A stretch of 64,000 bases of DNA, taken from contig NZ_CANMAX010000004.1 of the NCBI RefSeq assembly GCF_947495995.1, positions 1 through 64,000 of the forward strand, written 5' to 3'. Origin of the DNA: an uncultured Tenacibaculum sp. (GTDB lineage: Bacteria > Bacteroidota > Bacteroidia > Flavobacteriales > Flavobacteriaceae). Positions 34,333 to 43,894 of the stretch are shown in pieces; the stretch's first letter is position 1; each line of letters begins with the position of its first letter. Made by a program: the position numbers and the translations under genes. The notes beneath the pieces were generated by a model that was not told where the DNA came from, searched no databases, and saw only the letters and a list, made by a program, of their open reading frames with translations.

Positions 34333-36141
34333 CTAAATTTCTTTTTCTAAAAGTTGCTGTTCGTAAAGAGATTTGTATACTCCGTTTTCTGTTATTAATT
34401 GATTGTGAGTTCCTTGTTCTACTATTTTTCCTTCGTCCAAAATGATGATTTTGTCCGCATTTTTAGCAGAAGACACCCTATGACTTATAATAAAAGTAGT
34501 CTTATCCTTAGAAATTCGCTGTAAATTACTAAGTATTTTCTCTTCAGTTTCCGTGTCAACGGCAGATAGACAATCATCGAAAATTAAGATTCTCGGGTCT
34601 TTAATAATAGCTCTAGCAATAGAAGTTCTTTGTTTCTGTCCACCAGAAAGTGTAACTCCGCGTTCACCAAGAATAGTTTGATAACCATTAGTGAAATTAG
34701 AAATGTTATCATGTATAACAGCATTTTTAGCTGCAGTTATGATTTCTTCTTCAGTGGCGTCATTTTTACCAAACTTAATATTGTTTTCAATTGTGTCTGA
34801 GAATAAAAATGGATCTTGTGGTACAAATCCTATTTGATCTCTTACATCATTAAGATTTAAATCTTTTATAGGTGTGTTATCAACTAATACAGTTCCGTCT
34901 GTTGTATCATACATACGAGAAACCAAATTAGCAATAGAAGATTTTCCACTACCAGTTTTTCCCATTATGGCTATAGTTTCACCTTGATTTACATCAAAAC
35001 TCACATTAGATAATGCTTTAATGTTAGTATCATCGTAAACTAACGAAACATCTTTAAATTGGATTTTACCTTTTACAGTTGTTGCAGTTTCTGTGTTGTT
35101 TCTTATTTCTGGAACCTGTTGTAAGAATTCGTTAATTCTTTGTTGGGAAGCTTCTGCTTGCTGAACAATAGAAGTAACCCAACCAACAACAGCTACTGGC
35201 CATGTTAAGATGTTTACATATAAAATGAATTCAGCAATTACACCGATTTGAATTTCACCAGCGATGTATTGTTTTCCTCCAATGTATAAAACAAGAATGT
35301 TACTAATACCTATTAATAATATCATTAAAGGAAAGAATAAAGCTTGAATTTTAGAAAGTTCAATATTCTTTTCTTTAGCTTGATCAGCCAACTCATTAAA
35401 GTTATTTAGTACTGATTTTTCAATTACATACGACTTAACTACATTAATTCCTGAGAAGAATTCTTGATTGAATGTTGTAAGCTTTGAAAGATATTCTTGA
35501 ACAACAGTTGTCTTTTTGTTGATTTGTTTACTAAGGATGAAAATAGAAACAGATAAAACAGGAAAAGGAATTAATGTATATAATGTTAATTCAGTGTCTG
35601 TTTTTAACATTTTAGAAAAACCGATCGTAAATAATACAATCATGTTAAGTGAATACATAATTGCTGGTCCGAAATACATTCTTACTTTCGAAACATCTTC
35701 AGAAATACGATTCATTAAATCACCAGTTCTATTTTTCTTGTAGAAATTGACAGATAACTTTTGATATTGCTCGTAGATTTCATTTTTAAGATCAAATTCA
35801 ATTAAACGAGACATAACAATTATAGTTTGTCGCATTAAAAAAGTAAAAAATCCAGCAAGTAAAGTAATCCCAACAATTAACAAAATATTATAAAAAAGTT
35901 GCTCTTTTACCTCTGTTAAATCTGTTGTTTTACCGTTTAAATAGTCTTCAACAATATTTAACGAGTTTTTTATAATTTCTGGAATTTTTAGCGCTAATAA
36001 CTTGGATAATACAGTGATAAGTATCCCGATTAACAATCTCCACTTATATTTTATAAAATATTTATTTAAGTATTGTAAGGCTTTCAATTTATATAATGTA
36101 ATTATTGAGTGAGTTTTTTGTTTATTCTTAAAAGAAAACAT
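34333..36141 (-). CDS. ABC exporter, fused membrane and ATPase domains
   Basis: 602 residues. Residues ~30-330 hold six membrane helices of a type IV (MsbA-like) exporter. The ATPase (~345-595) has Walker A GKTGSGKSS, Q loop FVPQDPFLFSD, signature LSGGQKQRTSIARAI and switch His in IISHR. Walker B reads ILIFDDCLSAVD: the usual catalytic Glu is Asp, as in the degenerate half of heterodimeric exporters such as BmrCD. No partner gene is next to it, so it may pair with a distant half or use Asp. The substrate (lipid or drug) is unknown. An alternative start at residue ~24 (MFSF to KALQYL) cannot be ruled out. Confidence 0.9.
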   Translation of the reverse strand: MFSFKNKQKTHSIITLYKLKALQYLNKYFIKYKWRLLIGILITVLSKLLALKIPEIIKNSLNIVEDYLNGKTTDLTEVKEQLFYNILLIVGITLLAGFFTFLMRQTIIVMSRLIEFDLKNEIYEQYQKLSVNFYKKNRTGDLMNRISEDVSKVRMYFGPAIMYSLNMIVLFTIGFSKMLKTDTELTLYTLIPFPVLSVSIFILSKQINKKTTVVQEYLSKLTTFNQEFFSGINVVKSYVIEKSVLNNFNELADQAKEKNIELSKIQALFFPLMILLIGISNILVLYIGGKQYIAGEIQIGVIAEFILYVNILTWPVAVVGWVTSIVQQAEASQQRINEFLQQVPEIRNNTETATTVKGKIQFKDVSLVYDDTNIKALSNVSFDVNQGETIAIMGKTGSGKSSIANLVSRMYDTTDGTVLVDNTPIKDLNLNDVRDQIGFVPQDPFLFSDTIENNIKFGKNDATEEEIITAAKNAVIHDNISNFTNGYQTILGERGVTLSGGQKQRTSIARAIIKDPRILIFDDCLSAVDTETEEKILSNLQRISKDKTTFIISHRVSSAKNADKIIILDEGKIVEQGTHNQLITENGVYKSLYEQQLLEKEI

Positions 36142-36263
36142 CTTCTTTTTGTGTACTTTTCAATTTACAGGTCTTTTTTTGGTTTGTAATTGCAGAATCT
36201 GTATTTTAGCAGTCCTAATATTAAGGAATAGTTAAATTCTTTTTAAGTAAAACGTAACATACT

Positions 36264-37364
36264 ATGATGTCTGAAATTATTGATACTAAAGACCTTAAAA
36301 ACGATCCTGTTTTCGGACAGTTGTCTTTCGATGGTCACGAACAAGTCGTTTTTTGTAATGACGAAGATACAGGTTTAAAAGCAATTATTGGTATACACAA
36401 TACAACTTTAGGTCCGGCACTTGGAGGTACTAGAATGTGGCAATATAAAACAGAATGGGAAGCTTTAAACGATGTATTACGTTTATCAAGAGGTATGACG
36501 TATAAGTCTGCAATCACTGGATTAAACTTAGGTGGTGGAAAGGCTGTAATTATAGGTGATGCTAAAACTCAAAAGAACGATGCGTTAATGCGTAAGTTCG
36601 GAGAGTTTGTTAACTCTTTAAGTGGAAGATATATTACTGCTGAAGATGTTGGAATGGAAACTAGAGATATGGATGTAATTCGCGAAGTAACTCCTCATGT
36701 TACTGGTGTTTCTGAAGCTATTGGAGGTTCAGGAAATCCTTCTCCTGTTACTGCTTATGGTGTTTACATGGGAATGAAAGCAGCAGCTCAATATAAATTT
36801 GGTTCTGATAAGTTAGAAGGTAAAAAAGTTTTAGTTCAAGGTGTTGGTCATGTTGGAGAAACTTTAGTAAAATACATTACTGACGAAGGAGCTCAGGTAA
36901 TCTTAAATGATATTAACGAAGCTAGATTAGAAGAGTTAAGTAAAAAGTATAATGCAAATGTTGTTTTAGGAAACGATGTTTACGGATTAGATTTAGATAT
37001 CTATGCACCATGTGCTTTAGGAGCTACAGTAAATGATGAAAGTATTGCTAAATTAAATGCTAAAGTAATTGCAGGAGCTGCAAACAATCAGTTAGCTAAT
37101 GAATTAAAGCATGGTAAAATGTTGCAAGAGAAAGGTATAGCTTATGCACCTGACTTTTTAATTAATGCTGGAGGAATTATAAATGTATACGCTGAAGTAG
37201 CTGGATACGGTAAAGAAGAAAGTTTAAAAAGAACTGAAAATATTTACAATACTACTTTAGAAATTTTCAATTTAGCAGAAAAGGAAAACATTACAACTCA
37301 TCAAGCAGCCTTCAATATTGCGCAAGGAAGAATTGATGCTCGTAAAAAAGAACAAAATAGCTAA
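36264..37364 (+). CDS. ldh: leucine dehydrogenase (Glu/Leu/Phe/Val dehydrogenase)
   Basis: 366 residues. The catalytic region has GPALGGTRMW near residue 50, the Lys in MTYKSAITGLNLGGGKAVI near 82-100, and the N-terminal AEDVGMETRDMD. The NAD-binding Rossmann motif GVGHVGETL near 190 and APCALGATVND and ANNQLAN follow. The protein reversibly deaminates branched-chain amino acids with NAD and starts their breakdown in the cytoplasm. A TATTTTAG box lies upstream at 36202-36209, one base off TAnnTTTG. A terminator follows at 37393-37424, so it is monocistronic. Confidence 0.95.
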   Translation: MMSEIIDTKDLKNDPVFGQLSFDGHEQVVFCNDEDTGLKAIIGIHNTTLGPALGGTRMWQYKTEWEALNDVLRLSRGMTYKSAITGLNLGGGKAVIIGDAKTQKNDALMRKFGEFVNSLSGRYITAEDVGMETRDMDVIREVTPHVTGVSEAIGGSGNPSPVTAYGVYMGMKAAAQYKFGSDKLEGKKVLVQGVGHVGETLVKYITDEGAQVILNDINEARLEELSKKYNANVVLGNDVYGLDLDIYAPCALGATVNDESIAKLNAKVIAGAANNQLANELKHGKMLQEKGIAYAPDFLINAGGIINVYAEVAGYGKEESLKRTENIYNTTLEIFNLAEKENITTHQAAFNIAQGRIDARKKEQNS

Positions 37365-37392
37365 GGCGAATCAATAAAAATTTTATTTTTGC

Positions 37393-37424
37393 AAGGCGAT
37401 AGAGAAAATTCTATCGCCTTTTTT
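37393..37424 (+). terminator. terminator after leucine dehydrogenase
   Basis: Stem aaggcgatag (37393-37402) with ctatcgcctt (37411-37420), short loop, T-run. A TATTTTTG at 37384-37391 directly before it fits a -7 box for nusB, but transcripts from it would start inside this hairpin. Confidence 0.85.
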
Positions 37425-37439
37425 AAAGTCCTCAATTGA

Positions 37440-38378
37440 ATGATAAATAGAAGACATATTCGTTTAAAAGTGATGCAGTCTGTATATGCAATGCAGCAAT
37501 CACACAATACCGATCTTGTTAAAGAAGAGAAGTTCTTAAAATTTAGTGTGCAAAAAATGCTAGACCTTTATGCATTAAATTTTCAACTTTTAGTAGAAGT
37601 ACAGAAATTAGCTCATAAAAAAATAGAGCTTTCAAAGAAGAAAATCCTAGCAACTAAGGAAGATTTAAATCCTAATACTCGTTTTGTCGATAATCTAGTG
37701 CTAAATCAAATTAGAGAAAGTGTTAGCTTAGAAGGATATGTAGAGTTAAATAATCTTAATAATTGGGATTTAGATGACGAGTATATCAAAATCATTTGGG
37801 AAGAGTTAAACAAAAGTGACTTATATAATGATTACATGAATTCTTCAGACGATTCGTATAATTATCAAAAGAACTTTGTTATTGCGTTTTTTAAAGAGTT
37901 TGTAGCTCCTAATGAAAAGTTAGCAGAATACTTTGAGGATAAGATGATTTCTTGGGTAGATGACATTCCTTTTGTAAATACATGGGTTGTTAAAACATTG
38001 AATAAGCAGAAAGCTTCTTCTCCATTTGTTTTAGGAAAACTGTATAAAGATGATGAAGATAAAAGGTTTACTTCAGATTTATTCAAGAAAGTGATGTTGA
38101 ATCAGCATAAATATGATGATGATATTAAAGAGAAAACTCCTAACTGGGAAACTGATAGAATTGCTGATATCGACATGATTTTAATAAAAATGGCGATTAC
38201 AGAGTTTCTTCATTTTTCTTCTATTCCAAGTCGAGTAACAATTAATGAATATATTGAATTAGCTAAAGATTATTCTACGAATAAAAGCGGATATTTTATT
38301 AATGGAGTTCTAGATAAGTTATCAAAAGATTATCTAGAGAGTAATAAAATGGTAAAAATTGGTAGAGGTTTGTTATAG
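37440..38378 (+). CDS. nusB: transcription antitermination factor NusB
   Basis: 312 residues, about twice the E. coli length, as is normal in Bacteroidota. It starts INRRHIRLKVMQSVYAMQQS, the NusB N-terminal helix. The real NusB fold resumes in the C-terminal third (DRIADIDMILIKMAITEFLHFSSIPSRVTINEYIELAKDYS and FINGVLDKLSKDY). The middle insertion is acidic and helical. It binds boxA RNA with S10 during rRNA transcription. It heads a run of same-strand genes: DUF1573, yajC, YbbR, coaE. Confidence 0.95.
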   Translation: MINRRHIRLKVMQSVYAMQQSHNTDLVKEEKFLKFSVQKMLDLYALNFQLLVEVQKLAHKKIELSKKKILATKEDLNPNTRFVDNLVLNQIRESVSLEGYVELNNLNNWDLDDEYIKIIWEELNKSDLYNDYMNSSDDSYNYQKNFVIAFFKEFVAPNEKLAEYFEDKMISWVDDIPFVNTWVVKTLNKQKASSPFVLGKLYKDDEDKRFTSDLFKKVMLNQHKYDDDIKEKTPNWETDRIADIDMILIKMAITEFLHFSSIPSRVTINEYIELAKDYSTNKSGYFINGVLDKLSKDYLESNKMVKIGRGLL

Positions 38379-38420
38379 CTATTACAATTGATTATTTTTA
38401 ACCCTTATAAATTTTAAAAA

Positions 38421-38885
38421 ATGAAAAAAATAATAATCGCATTAACAGCTGTGCTTTGTTCAGTTTCGTTAACGTCATGCAAAGAAGGAAATGCAGCTTC
38501 TAAAGTAAAAAAAGACAATGTAGTTGAAGCTCAAAAAAGAGATGAAGCTATTAATGTTGGAGCTCCAGAAGTAGTTTTCGATAGAGAAGTTCATGATTTT
38601 GGAATTGTAGATGAAGGTTTTGTAGTTGAAACATCATTTAAAGTAACAAACTCAGGAAAGTCAGATTTAGTAATTACAAACGCTAAAGCATCTTGTGGAT
38701 GTACAGTTCCTACTTGGCCAAAAGAACCAATTAAGCCAGGAGAAACTAAAGAAGTTCAAGTAAAGTTTAATACTTCAGGTAAGCCAAACAAGCAAAGTAA
38801 AACTGTAACATTATATACAAATACAGTTAAAGGTAGAGAAGAGGTTAAAATCTCTGGAATGGTAACACCAAAGAATAAAGCATAA
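38421..38885 (+). CDS. DUF1573 lipoprotein
   Basis: 154 residues with a lipoprotein signal peptide (lipobox SLTSC, Cys near residue 20). The rest is one DUF1573 domain, an Ig/ASH-like beta sandwich: FDREVHDFGIVDEG, TNSGKSDLVITNAKASCGCT, PIKPGETKEVQVKFNTSG, KTVTLYTNT. The KASCGCT motif is the family hallmark. The function is unknown; it sits in the periplasmic side of a membrane. It is 2 bp before yajC, a neighbour pair found in many Bacteroidota. Confidence 0.92.
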   Translation: MKKIIIALTAVLCSVSLTSCKEGNAASKVKKDNVVEAQKRDEAINVGAPEVVFDREVHDFGIVDEGFVVETSFKVTNSGKSDLVITNAKASCGCTVPTWPKEPIKPGETKEVQVKFNTSGKPNKQSKTVTLYTNTVKGREEVKISGMVTPKNKA

Positions 38886-38887
38886 CT

Positions 38888-39196
38888 ATGTATAACATGA
38901 TTTTTTTACAAGCTGATGCAGGAGGATTAATGTCAATGCTTCCTTTTGTAGCAATGATTGGAGTTTTATATTTCTTTATGATTCGTCCCCAAATGGCAAG
39001 ACAGAAGAAAGAAAAACAATTTCGATCTGAGATTAAAAAAGGAGCTAAAGTTGTAACTACAAGTGGTATTCATGGAAAGATTGCTGAAATCAACGATACT
39101 AATAATACTGTGGTTATAGAAACTGGAGCTGGTAAAATTAGATTTGAAAGAGCTGCTATTTCTATGGAATTAACTAAGAAAGTTTCAGAGAAATAA
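38888..39196 (+). CDS. yajC: Sec translocon accessory protein YajC
   Basis: 102 residues. One N-terminal membrane helix with the family motif FFMIRPQMARQKKEKQF near residue 30, then a soluble domain GAKVVTTSGIHGKI and VVIETGAGKIRFERAAI. YajC associates with SecDF near the SecYEG channel. A second Met at residue 4 is an alternative start. It ends at terminator 39220-39246. Confidence 0.95.
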   Translation: MYNMIFLQADAGGLMSMLPFVAMIGVLYFFMIRPQMARQKKEKQFRSEIKKGAKVVTTSGIHGKIAEINDTNNTVVIETGAGKIRFERAAISMELTKKVSEK

Positions 39197-39219
39197 TATC
39201 AGTTTTAAATATAAAATAC

Positions 39220-39246
39220 GGGTGAGCTTTTGCTCACCTTTTTGTT
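39220..39246 (+). terminator. terminator after yajC
   Basis: Stem ggtgagc (39221-39227) with gctcacc (39232-39238), four-base loop, then T-run. The following YbbR gene starts only 27 bp later and may depend on read-through or its own promoter. Confidence 0.8.
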
Positions 39247-39272
39247 TTTAAGTAGATTGCAATAAAATTCCT

Positions 39273-40208
39273 TTGGCTAAAACATTAAAAATACCTAAAA
39301 TCTTTTTCGGTTTTCTAGCAGCCTCATTCCTAATGTGGATGTTGATTAATTTATCGAAATCTTACACGACAAAAGTGAATTATTTTGTTGAGTATTTAGA
39401 TTTGCCACAGGATAAAATTCTTCAAGAGCAACCAAAAGAAACCGTAACATTGATTGTTAAAGGAAGCGGATTTAAATTATTAGGAACAAGTTTTTCTTCT
39501 AAAAAAATACCTTTTTCATTAAAGAAACTGGTGAAAAAGAATGAAACAGATTATTATTTGTTGACTAATAGCCAAAAGGAAGAAATTCAAGATGGATTAA
39601 ATTCGGGAATAAGCTTAGTGAAGATCGATGGAGATTCTATACATTTTAAGTTGGGGATTTTAGCAACAAAAAAAGTTCCAATACAGTTAGATGTAAATTT
39701 GAATTACAAATTAGGTTACGGAACAGAAAAAATAGAATTAGATAAGGATAGTATCTTAATTTCTGGGCCAAAACAAAATCTAGAAAGCATATCCTTTTTA
39801 AAAACAAAACGAGTTGTTTTAGAAGAATTAAGTGAAGATGCAGAAGTAGATGTTGAAATAGAATTACCTAAAAATGTAACCGAGTTAAAACTGAGTGACA
39901 CAAAAGTAAAAGCCAATATTTTTGTAGATAAATTTACCGAAGGTAGTTTTGAAATTCCTATTGAGATTGTTGGAGTTCCGAATGATCTTAAATTTAGCAC
40001 ATTTCCAAAGAAAGTGAAAGTAATTTATAAAGTTGGGTTAAAAAACTATCAGAAAATTACTGCAGATTTATTTAAAGTTGTTTGCGACTATAGAAAGACT
40101 CAAAAAGATAATTTAGAGTATTTAATTCCAGAAATAAAGAAGAAACCTGAGTTAATTTCTTCAATACGAATTACGCCACAACGAGTAGATTTTTTAATGC
40201 ATAAATAA
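39273..40208 (+). CDS. YbbR-like domain protein
   Basis: 311 residues. The start is TTG (39273-39275); no ATG lies before residue ~23. One N-terminal membrane helix (FFGFLAASFLMWMLINL) is followed by repeated YbbR-like beta domains over ~30-310 (FVEYLDLPQDKILQEQPKETVTLIVKGSG, VPIQLDVNLNYKLGYG, DSILISGPKQNLESI, FEIPIEIVGVPNDL). In firmicutes YbbR (CdaR) regulates the c-di-AMP cyclase; here no cyclase is adjacent. It lies 1 bp upstream of coaE, a conserved flavobacterial pair. Confidence 0.88.
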   Translation: MAKTLKIPKIFFGFLAASFLMWMLINLSKSYTTKVNYFVEYLDLPQDKILQEQPKETVTLIVKGSGFKLLGTSFSSKKIPFSLKKLVKKNETDYYLLTNSQKEEIQDGLNSGISLVKIDGDSIHFKLGILATKKVPIQLDVNLNYKLGYGTEKIELDKDSILISGPKQNLESISFLKTKRVVLEELSEDAEVDVEIELPKNVTELKLSDTKVKANIFVDKFTEGSFEIPIEIVGVPNDLKFSTFPKKVKVIYKVGLKNYQKITADLFKVVCDYRKTQKDNLEYLIPEIKKKPELISSIRITPQRVDFLMHK

Positions 40209-40209
40209 T

Positions 40210-40791
40210 ATGTTAGTAGGTATTACAGGAGGAATAGGTAGTGGGAAAACTACGGTAGTAAAACTTTTTTCTCAGTTTGAGAATGTAGCTGTGTATTATG
40301 CAGACATTGAAGCGAAGAAATTAATGAACACTTCGTTGGAGATTAGAAAGAATTTAATTGCTGAATTTTCTGAAGAAGTCTATAATGAAGAAGGTTTAAA
40401 TAGACCTTTTTTAGCGAAAATTGTTTTTGAAAATAAAGAAAAGTTAAAAATATTAAATTCAATAGTGCATCCAGAAGTGCATAAACATTTACAAAATTTT
40501 ATAAAAGAAAATAAAAATAGAGATTACATTCTTTATGAGAACGCAATACTATTTGAAAATGGGAGTCATAAAATGTGTGATGTAATTATCACAGTAACAG
40601 CTCCAAAAGAAATAAGAATACAAAGAGTTATAGAAAGAGATAAGGTCGCTCGTGAAGCGGTATTGCATAGAATGAATAATCAATGGCCAGAGGTTAAAAA
40701 AACCATTCAATCAAACTACATAATTGAAAATCTGGATTTAACAAAACTGGCTAAAAATGTAGAGATAATTCATAATAAATTAACAGAATAG
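40210..40791 (+). CDS. coaE: dephospho-CoA kinase
   Basis: 193 residues. P-loop GGIGSGKTT near residue 7, acceptor-site Asp in YYADIEAKKLM near 30, VHPEVHKHL near 92, and the lid RVIERDKV near 138. It phosphorylates dephospho-CoA in the last step of coenzyme A synthesis. The gene follows the YbbR gene by one base, so it is translationally linked. Confidence 0.96.
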   Translation: MLVGITGGIGSGKTTVVKLFSQFENVAVYYADIEAKKLMNTSLEIRKNLIAEFSEEVYNEEGLNRPFLAKIVFENKEKLKILNSIVHPEVHKHLQNFIKENKNRDYILYENAILFENGSHKMCDVIITVTAPKEIRIQRVIERDKVAREAVLHRMNNQWPEVKKTIQSNYIIENLDLTKLAKNVEIIHNKLTE

Positions 40792-40847
40792 TTTTAATTA
40801 ATTATCAATATCTTAACATATTTCTTAAAATTCTCTTAAAAACATAT

Positions 40848-40855
40848 TATCTTTG
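40848..40855 (+). promoter_or_regulatory. -7 box for the two-component operon
   Basis: TATCTTTG matches TAnnTTTG and predicts a leader of about 47 nt before the kinase ATG at 40909. No TTTG -33 box at 19 bp. Confidence 0.55.
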
Positions 40856-40908
40856 TTAATCTAAGTTAAAAGCAAACTGCCTTTAGCTTATTAGTTTATT
40901 TTTGATCA

Positions 40909-42477
40909 ATGGGAAAAAGAATTTTTATTCTAATTGTACTGCTCATGAGTATTTCCCTAACCGGAATTATAGCAGTTCAATTATACTGGGTGAAAGATGC
41001 AGTAAAGAGTAAACGGGCCGAATTTCAGAGTAATGTGAAGATAGCTTTGGCCAAAACATCCGAGAGGATAAAAGAACGAGAGTATAACGAATTTGTTGAT
41101 AAACATAAAAAGGTCTTTGAAAATAGTGAATCTATAAGTACAGCTGAGCTTAAAAACTACTTATTCCAACAAATAGATACGGTTGCAAAGAAAAAATTTA
41201 CTTTCGGAGCTACTATTCTAGAGGAAAACTTCAAAATCCCCGTAGATTTCGTGAATAGCGATACCATAATTATTAAGAGGTTTTCAGGAAAAGAAGATTT
41301 TACACAAACGATCACATATGAATCTGAAAATGGAGATTTTAAAACGTATACAGATGAAAATCAGTATACAAGAATGTTAAAGTATCCAAGTTGGCAGAAG
41401 AAACAAGTCGAATATTTGTTTCGTCAAAATCAGAAGCATATGCCAATTCATAAAAGATTAAGTAATAGAGAACTTAATAATACTTTAAAAGATGAATTGA
41501 GAAAAAGAGGTATAGACCAAGAATTTAAATTTGGTGTATACGAAGGTGGTTTGGCAACTAAAATTAAGTCAGGATATTTTAAAATTGATGAGAACAGTAG
41601 CTATTTCTTTCCGCTTTTAGAAGACGATAATGGAAATAGTAATTACAAGTTATATGTTACTTTTCCTAATGAAAAGGAAAGTCTTATTTCAAGTATGATG
41701 TATGCACTGTTATTATCACTTTTCTTTATTGGGATAGTAATAGCAGCTTTTTCTACTTCTTTGTATCAGTTAGTGAGACAAAAGAAAATTTCTGAAATAA
41801 AAACAGATTTCATCAATAACATGACTCATGAATTCAAAACGCCTATCGCTACAATTAATTTAGCTTTAGATGCGATTAAGAATCCGAAGATTATTAAAGA
41901 TGAAGAAAAAGTTAAGCGATACGTTAAGATGATTCGCGATGAGAATAAGAGAATGCATGGTCAGGTAGAAAATGTATTGCGTATATCGAAATTAGAAAAG
42001 AATCAAATCGATATTACAAAAGAAGCAGTAGATGCTACAGATATCATTGAAGAAGCTATAGATCATGTAAGTTTATTAGTATCGGATAAAAACGGAACTA
42101 TAAACACTCATTTTAAAGCAATCTCTTCCGAAGTATTAGGAAATCAATTCCATTTAACCAATGTAATTGTAAATATGCTAGAGAACGCTATAAAATATTC
42201 TGAAGAAAAACCTAAAATAGATGTTTACACAGAAAATACGAATAAGTACTTCATTTTTAAAATAAAAGATGAAGGAATAGGTATGAGCAAAAATGCTCAA
42301 AAGTATGTTTTTGATAAGTTTTATCGAGAACATAAAGGAAATATTCACAATGTCAAAGGTCACGGTCTTGGATTAGCATATGTAAAAGAGATCGTAGATA
42401 ACCATCATGGCACGGTTCATGTGGCAAGTGAGAAAGGTAAAGGAAGTATATTTACAGTAAAACTACCATTAATATAA
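40909..42477 (+). CDS. sensor histidine kinase, RprX-like
   Basis: 522 residues. Membrane helices at ~5-25 and ~265-285 frame a ~240-residue periplasmic sensor region. There is no clear HAMP. The H box is FINNMTHEFKTPIATI near residue 310, the N box NMLENAIKYSEE near 425, G1 DEGIGMS and G2 GHGLGLAYV. It phosphorylates the OmpR-type regulator encoded 15 bp downstream. The pair resembles Bacteroides RprX/RprY. The signal is unknown. Confidence 0.92.
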   Translation: MGKRIFILIVLLMSISLTGIIAVQLYWVKDAVKSKRAEFQSNVKIALAKTSERIKEREYNEFVDKHKKVFENSESISTAELKNYLFQQIDTVAKKKFTFGATILEENFKIPVDFVNSDTIIIKRFSGKEDFTQTITYESENGDFKTYTDENQYTRMLKYPSWQKKQVEYLFRQNQKHMPIHKRLSNRELNNTLKDELRKRGIDQEFKFGVYEGGLATKIKSGYFKIDENSSYFFPLLEDDNGNSNYKLYVTFPNEKESLISSMMYALLLSLFFIGIVIAAFSTSLYQLVRQKKISEIKTDFINNMTHEFKTPIATINLALDAIKNPKIIKDEEKVKRYVKMIRDENKRMHGQVENVLRISKLEKNQIDITKEAVDATDIIEEAIDHVSLLVSDKNGTINTHFKAISSEVLGNQFHLTNVIVNMLENAIKYSEEKPKIDVYTENTNKYFIFKIKDEGIGMSKNAQKYVFDKFYREHKGNIHNVKGHGLGLAYVKEIVDNHHGTVHVASEKGKGSIFTVKLPLI

Positions 42478-42492
42478 ATTGAAGGGTAAACA

Positions 42493-43194
42493 ATGGGAAC
42501 TAGAAAAATTTTATTAGTAGAAGACGATCCAAATTTTGGAACGGTATTAAAAGATTACTTAGCATTAAACGATTATAATGTTACGCATGCTAAAGATGGA
42601 ATTGAAGGATTAATTATGTTTAAAAATTCTGAGTACGACTTATGTATTTTAGACGTAATGATGCCAAGAAAAGATGGTTTTTCTTTAGCACAAGATATTA
42701 GAGCTACGAATAAAGAAGTGCCAATTATTTTCTTAACGGCTAAAACAATGAAAGAAGATGTTTTAAAAGGATATCAAGTAGGAGCAGACGACTACTTAAA
42801 CAAGCCTTTTGATTCTGAAGTTTTATTGCATAAAATTAAAGCGATTTTACAAAGAAAAGAAACTGAAAAATCTAAAGATGACGATCAGTTTGAGTTCACT
42901 ATTGGTAAGTTTGCCTTTAATTCTAAGTTAAGACATTTATCTTTTAATGGTGATGATCCTTTAAAATTATCTCCAAAAGAAAGTAAATTATTACGTATGC
43001 TTGCTGTACACAAAAATGATTTAATGCCAAGAGAATTAGCATTAACTAAGATTTGGAGAGACGATAACTATTTTACATCAAGAAGTATGGATGTATATAT
43101 AGCTAAGTTGAGAAAATATTTAAAATTAGATGATAAAGTAGAAATTTTAAATATCCATGGAGAAGGTTTCAGACTTATAGATAACGAAGCATAA
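42493..43194 (+). CDS. OmpR-family response regulator, RprY-like
   Basis: 233 residues. The receiver has E10 and D11, phosphoacceptor D54 in LCILDVMMPRKDG, T in FLTAKT near 83 and K in NKPF near 105, all intact. The winged-helix domain (~135-233) has KLSPKESKLLRMLAVHKN and IWRDDNYFTSRSMDVYIAKLRKYL. It is co-transcribed with the kinase. The orphan regulator at 47076-47786 has an almost identical recognition helix region, so both may bind the same DNA. Confidence 0.94.
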   Translation: MGTRKILLVEDDPNFGTVLKDYLALNDYNVTHAKDGIEGLIMFKNSEYDLCILDVMMPRKDGFSLAQDIRATNKEVPIIFLTAKTMKEDVLKGYQVGADDYLNKPFDSEVLLHKIKAILQRKETEKSKDDDQFEFTIGKFAFNSKLRHLSFNGDDPLKLSPKESKLLRMLAVHKNDLMPRELALTKIWRDDNYFTSRSMDVYIAKLRKYLKLDDKVEILNIHGEGFRLIDNEA

Positions 43195-43212
43195 CTACTA
43201 AACAATATCAAT

Positions 43213-43248
43213 AAACTTCCAACATTAACCAAGTGTTGGAAGTTTTTA
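43213..43248 (+). terminator. terminator of the two-component operon
   Basis: An 11-bp stem (aacttccaaca/tgttggaagtt) with a 9-nt loop then TTTTT, 20 bp after the stop. Confidence 0.85.
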
Positions 43249-43273
43249 TTTACAGCTTTATAAAGCATAATAT

Positions 43274-43894
43274 ATGGCTCAATTTTTAAAAATATATAAC
43301 GATAACCCTAATCAGAGAGAAATAGAAAAGGTTGTAAAAGTTTTACAATCGGGCGGATTAATAATTTATCCTACAGATACTGTTTATGGTTTAGGTTGTG
43401 ATTTTACGAATATGAAAGCAATGGAAAAAGTTGCACGAATTAAAGGAGTTAAATTAGAAAAGTCTAATTTTTCTTTCGTGTGTAACGATTTAAGTCATCT
43501 TTCAGATTATGTAAAACAAATTGAAACACCTGTGTATAAAATTTTAAAAAGAGCTTTACCAGGTCCGTATACATTTATTTTGCCAGGAAGTACAAATCTT
43601 CCAAAAGCATTTAAAAAGAGAAAAACAGTTGGGATTCGTGTGCCAGATAATAATATTGCCAGAACTATAGTTGAGCAATTAGGAAATCCGATAATTTCTA
43701 CTTCTATTCACGATGAAGATGAAGTGATTGAATACACTACAGATCCAGAACTTATTTTTGAAAAATGGCAACATATTGTAGATTTGGTAATCGATGGAGG
43801 TTATGGTGATAATCACGCATCTACTGTAATAGATTTAACTCAAAGTGAACCAGAAGTAATAAGAGAAGGTAAAGGTAGTTTAGATGTTATTTAG
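43274..43894 (+). CDS. L-threonylcarbamoyladenylate synthase (Sua5/YrdC/YciO family)
   Basis: 206 residues. The YrdC core is complete: GGLIIYPTDTVYGLGCD near residue 30, KGVKLEKSNFSFVCNDLSHLSDYV, PGPYTFILPGS, KTVGIRVPDN and NPIISTSIH (SxS), ending STVIDLT and EVIREGKG. The KLEKSNFSFV spacing is closer to the YciO-like branch than to TsaC. The role is synthesis of the t6A precursor on tRNAs, or a related carbamoylation. The end overlaps the next gene by 11 bp. Confidence 0.88.
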   Translation: MAQFLKIYNDNPNQREIEKVVKVLQSGGLIIYPTDTVYGLGCDFTNMKAMEKVARIKGVKLEKSNFSFVCNDLSHLSDYVKQIETPVYKILKRALPGPYTFILPGSTNLPKAFKKRKTVGIRVPDNNIARTIVEQLGNPIISTSIHDEDEVIEYTTDPELIFEKWQHIVDLVIDGGYGDNHASTVIDLTQSEPEVIREGKGSLDVI

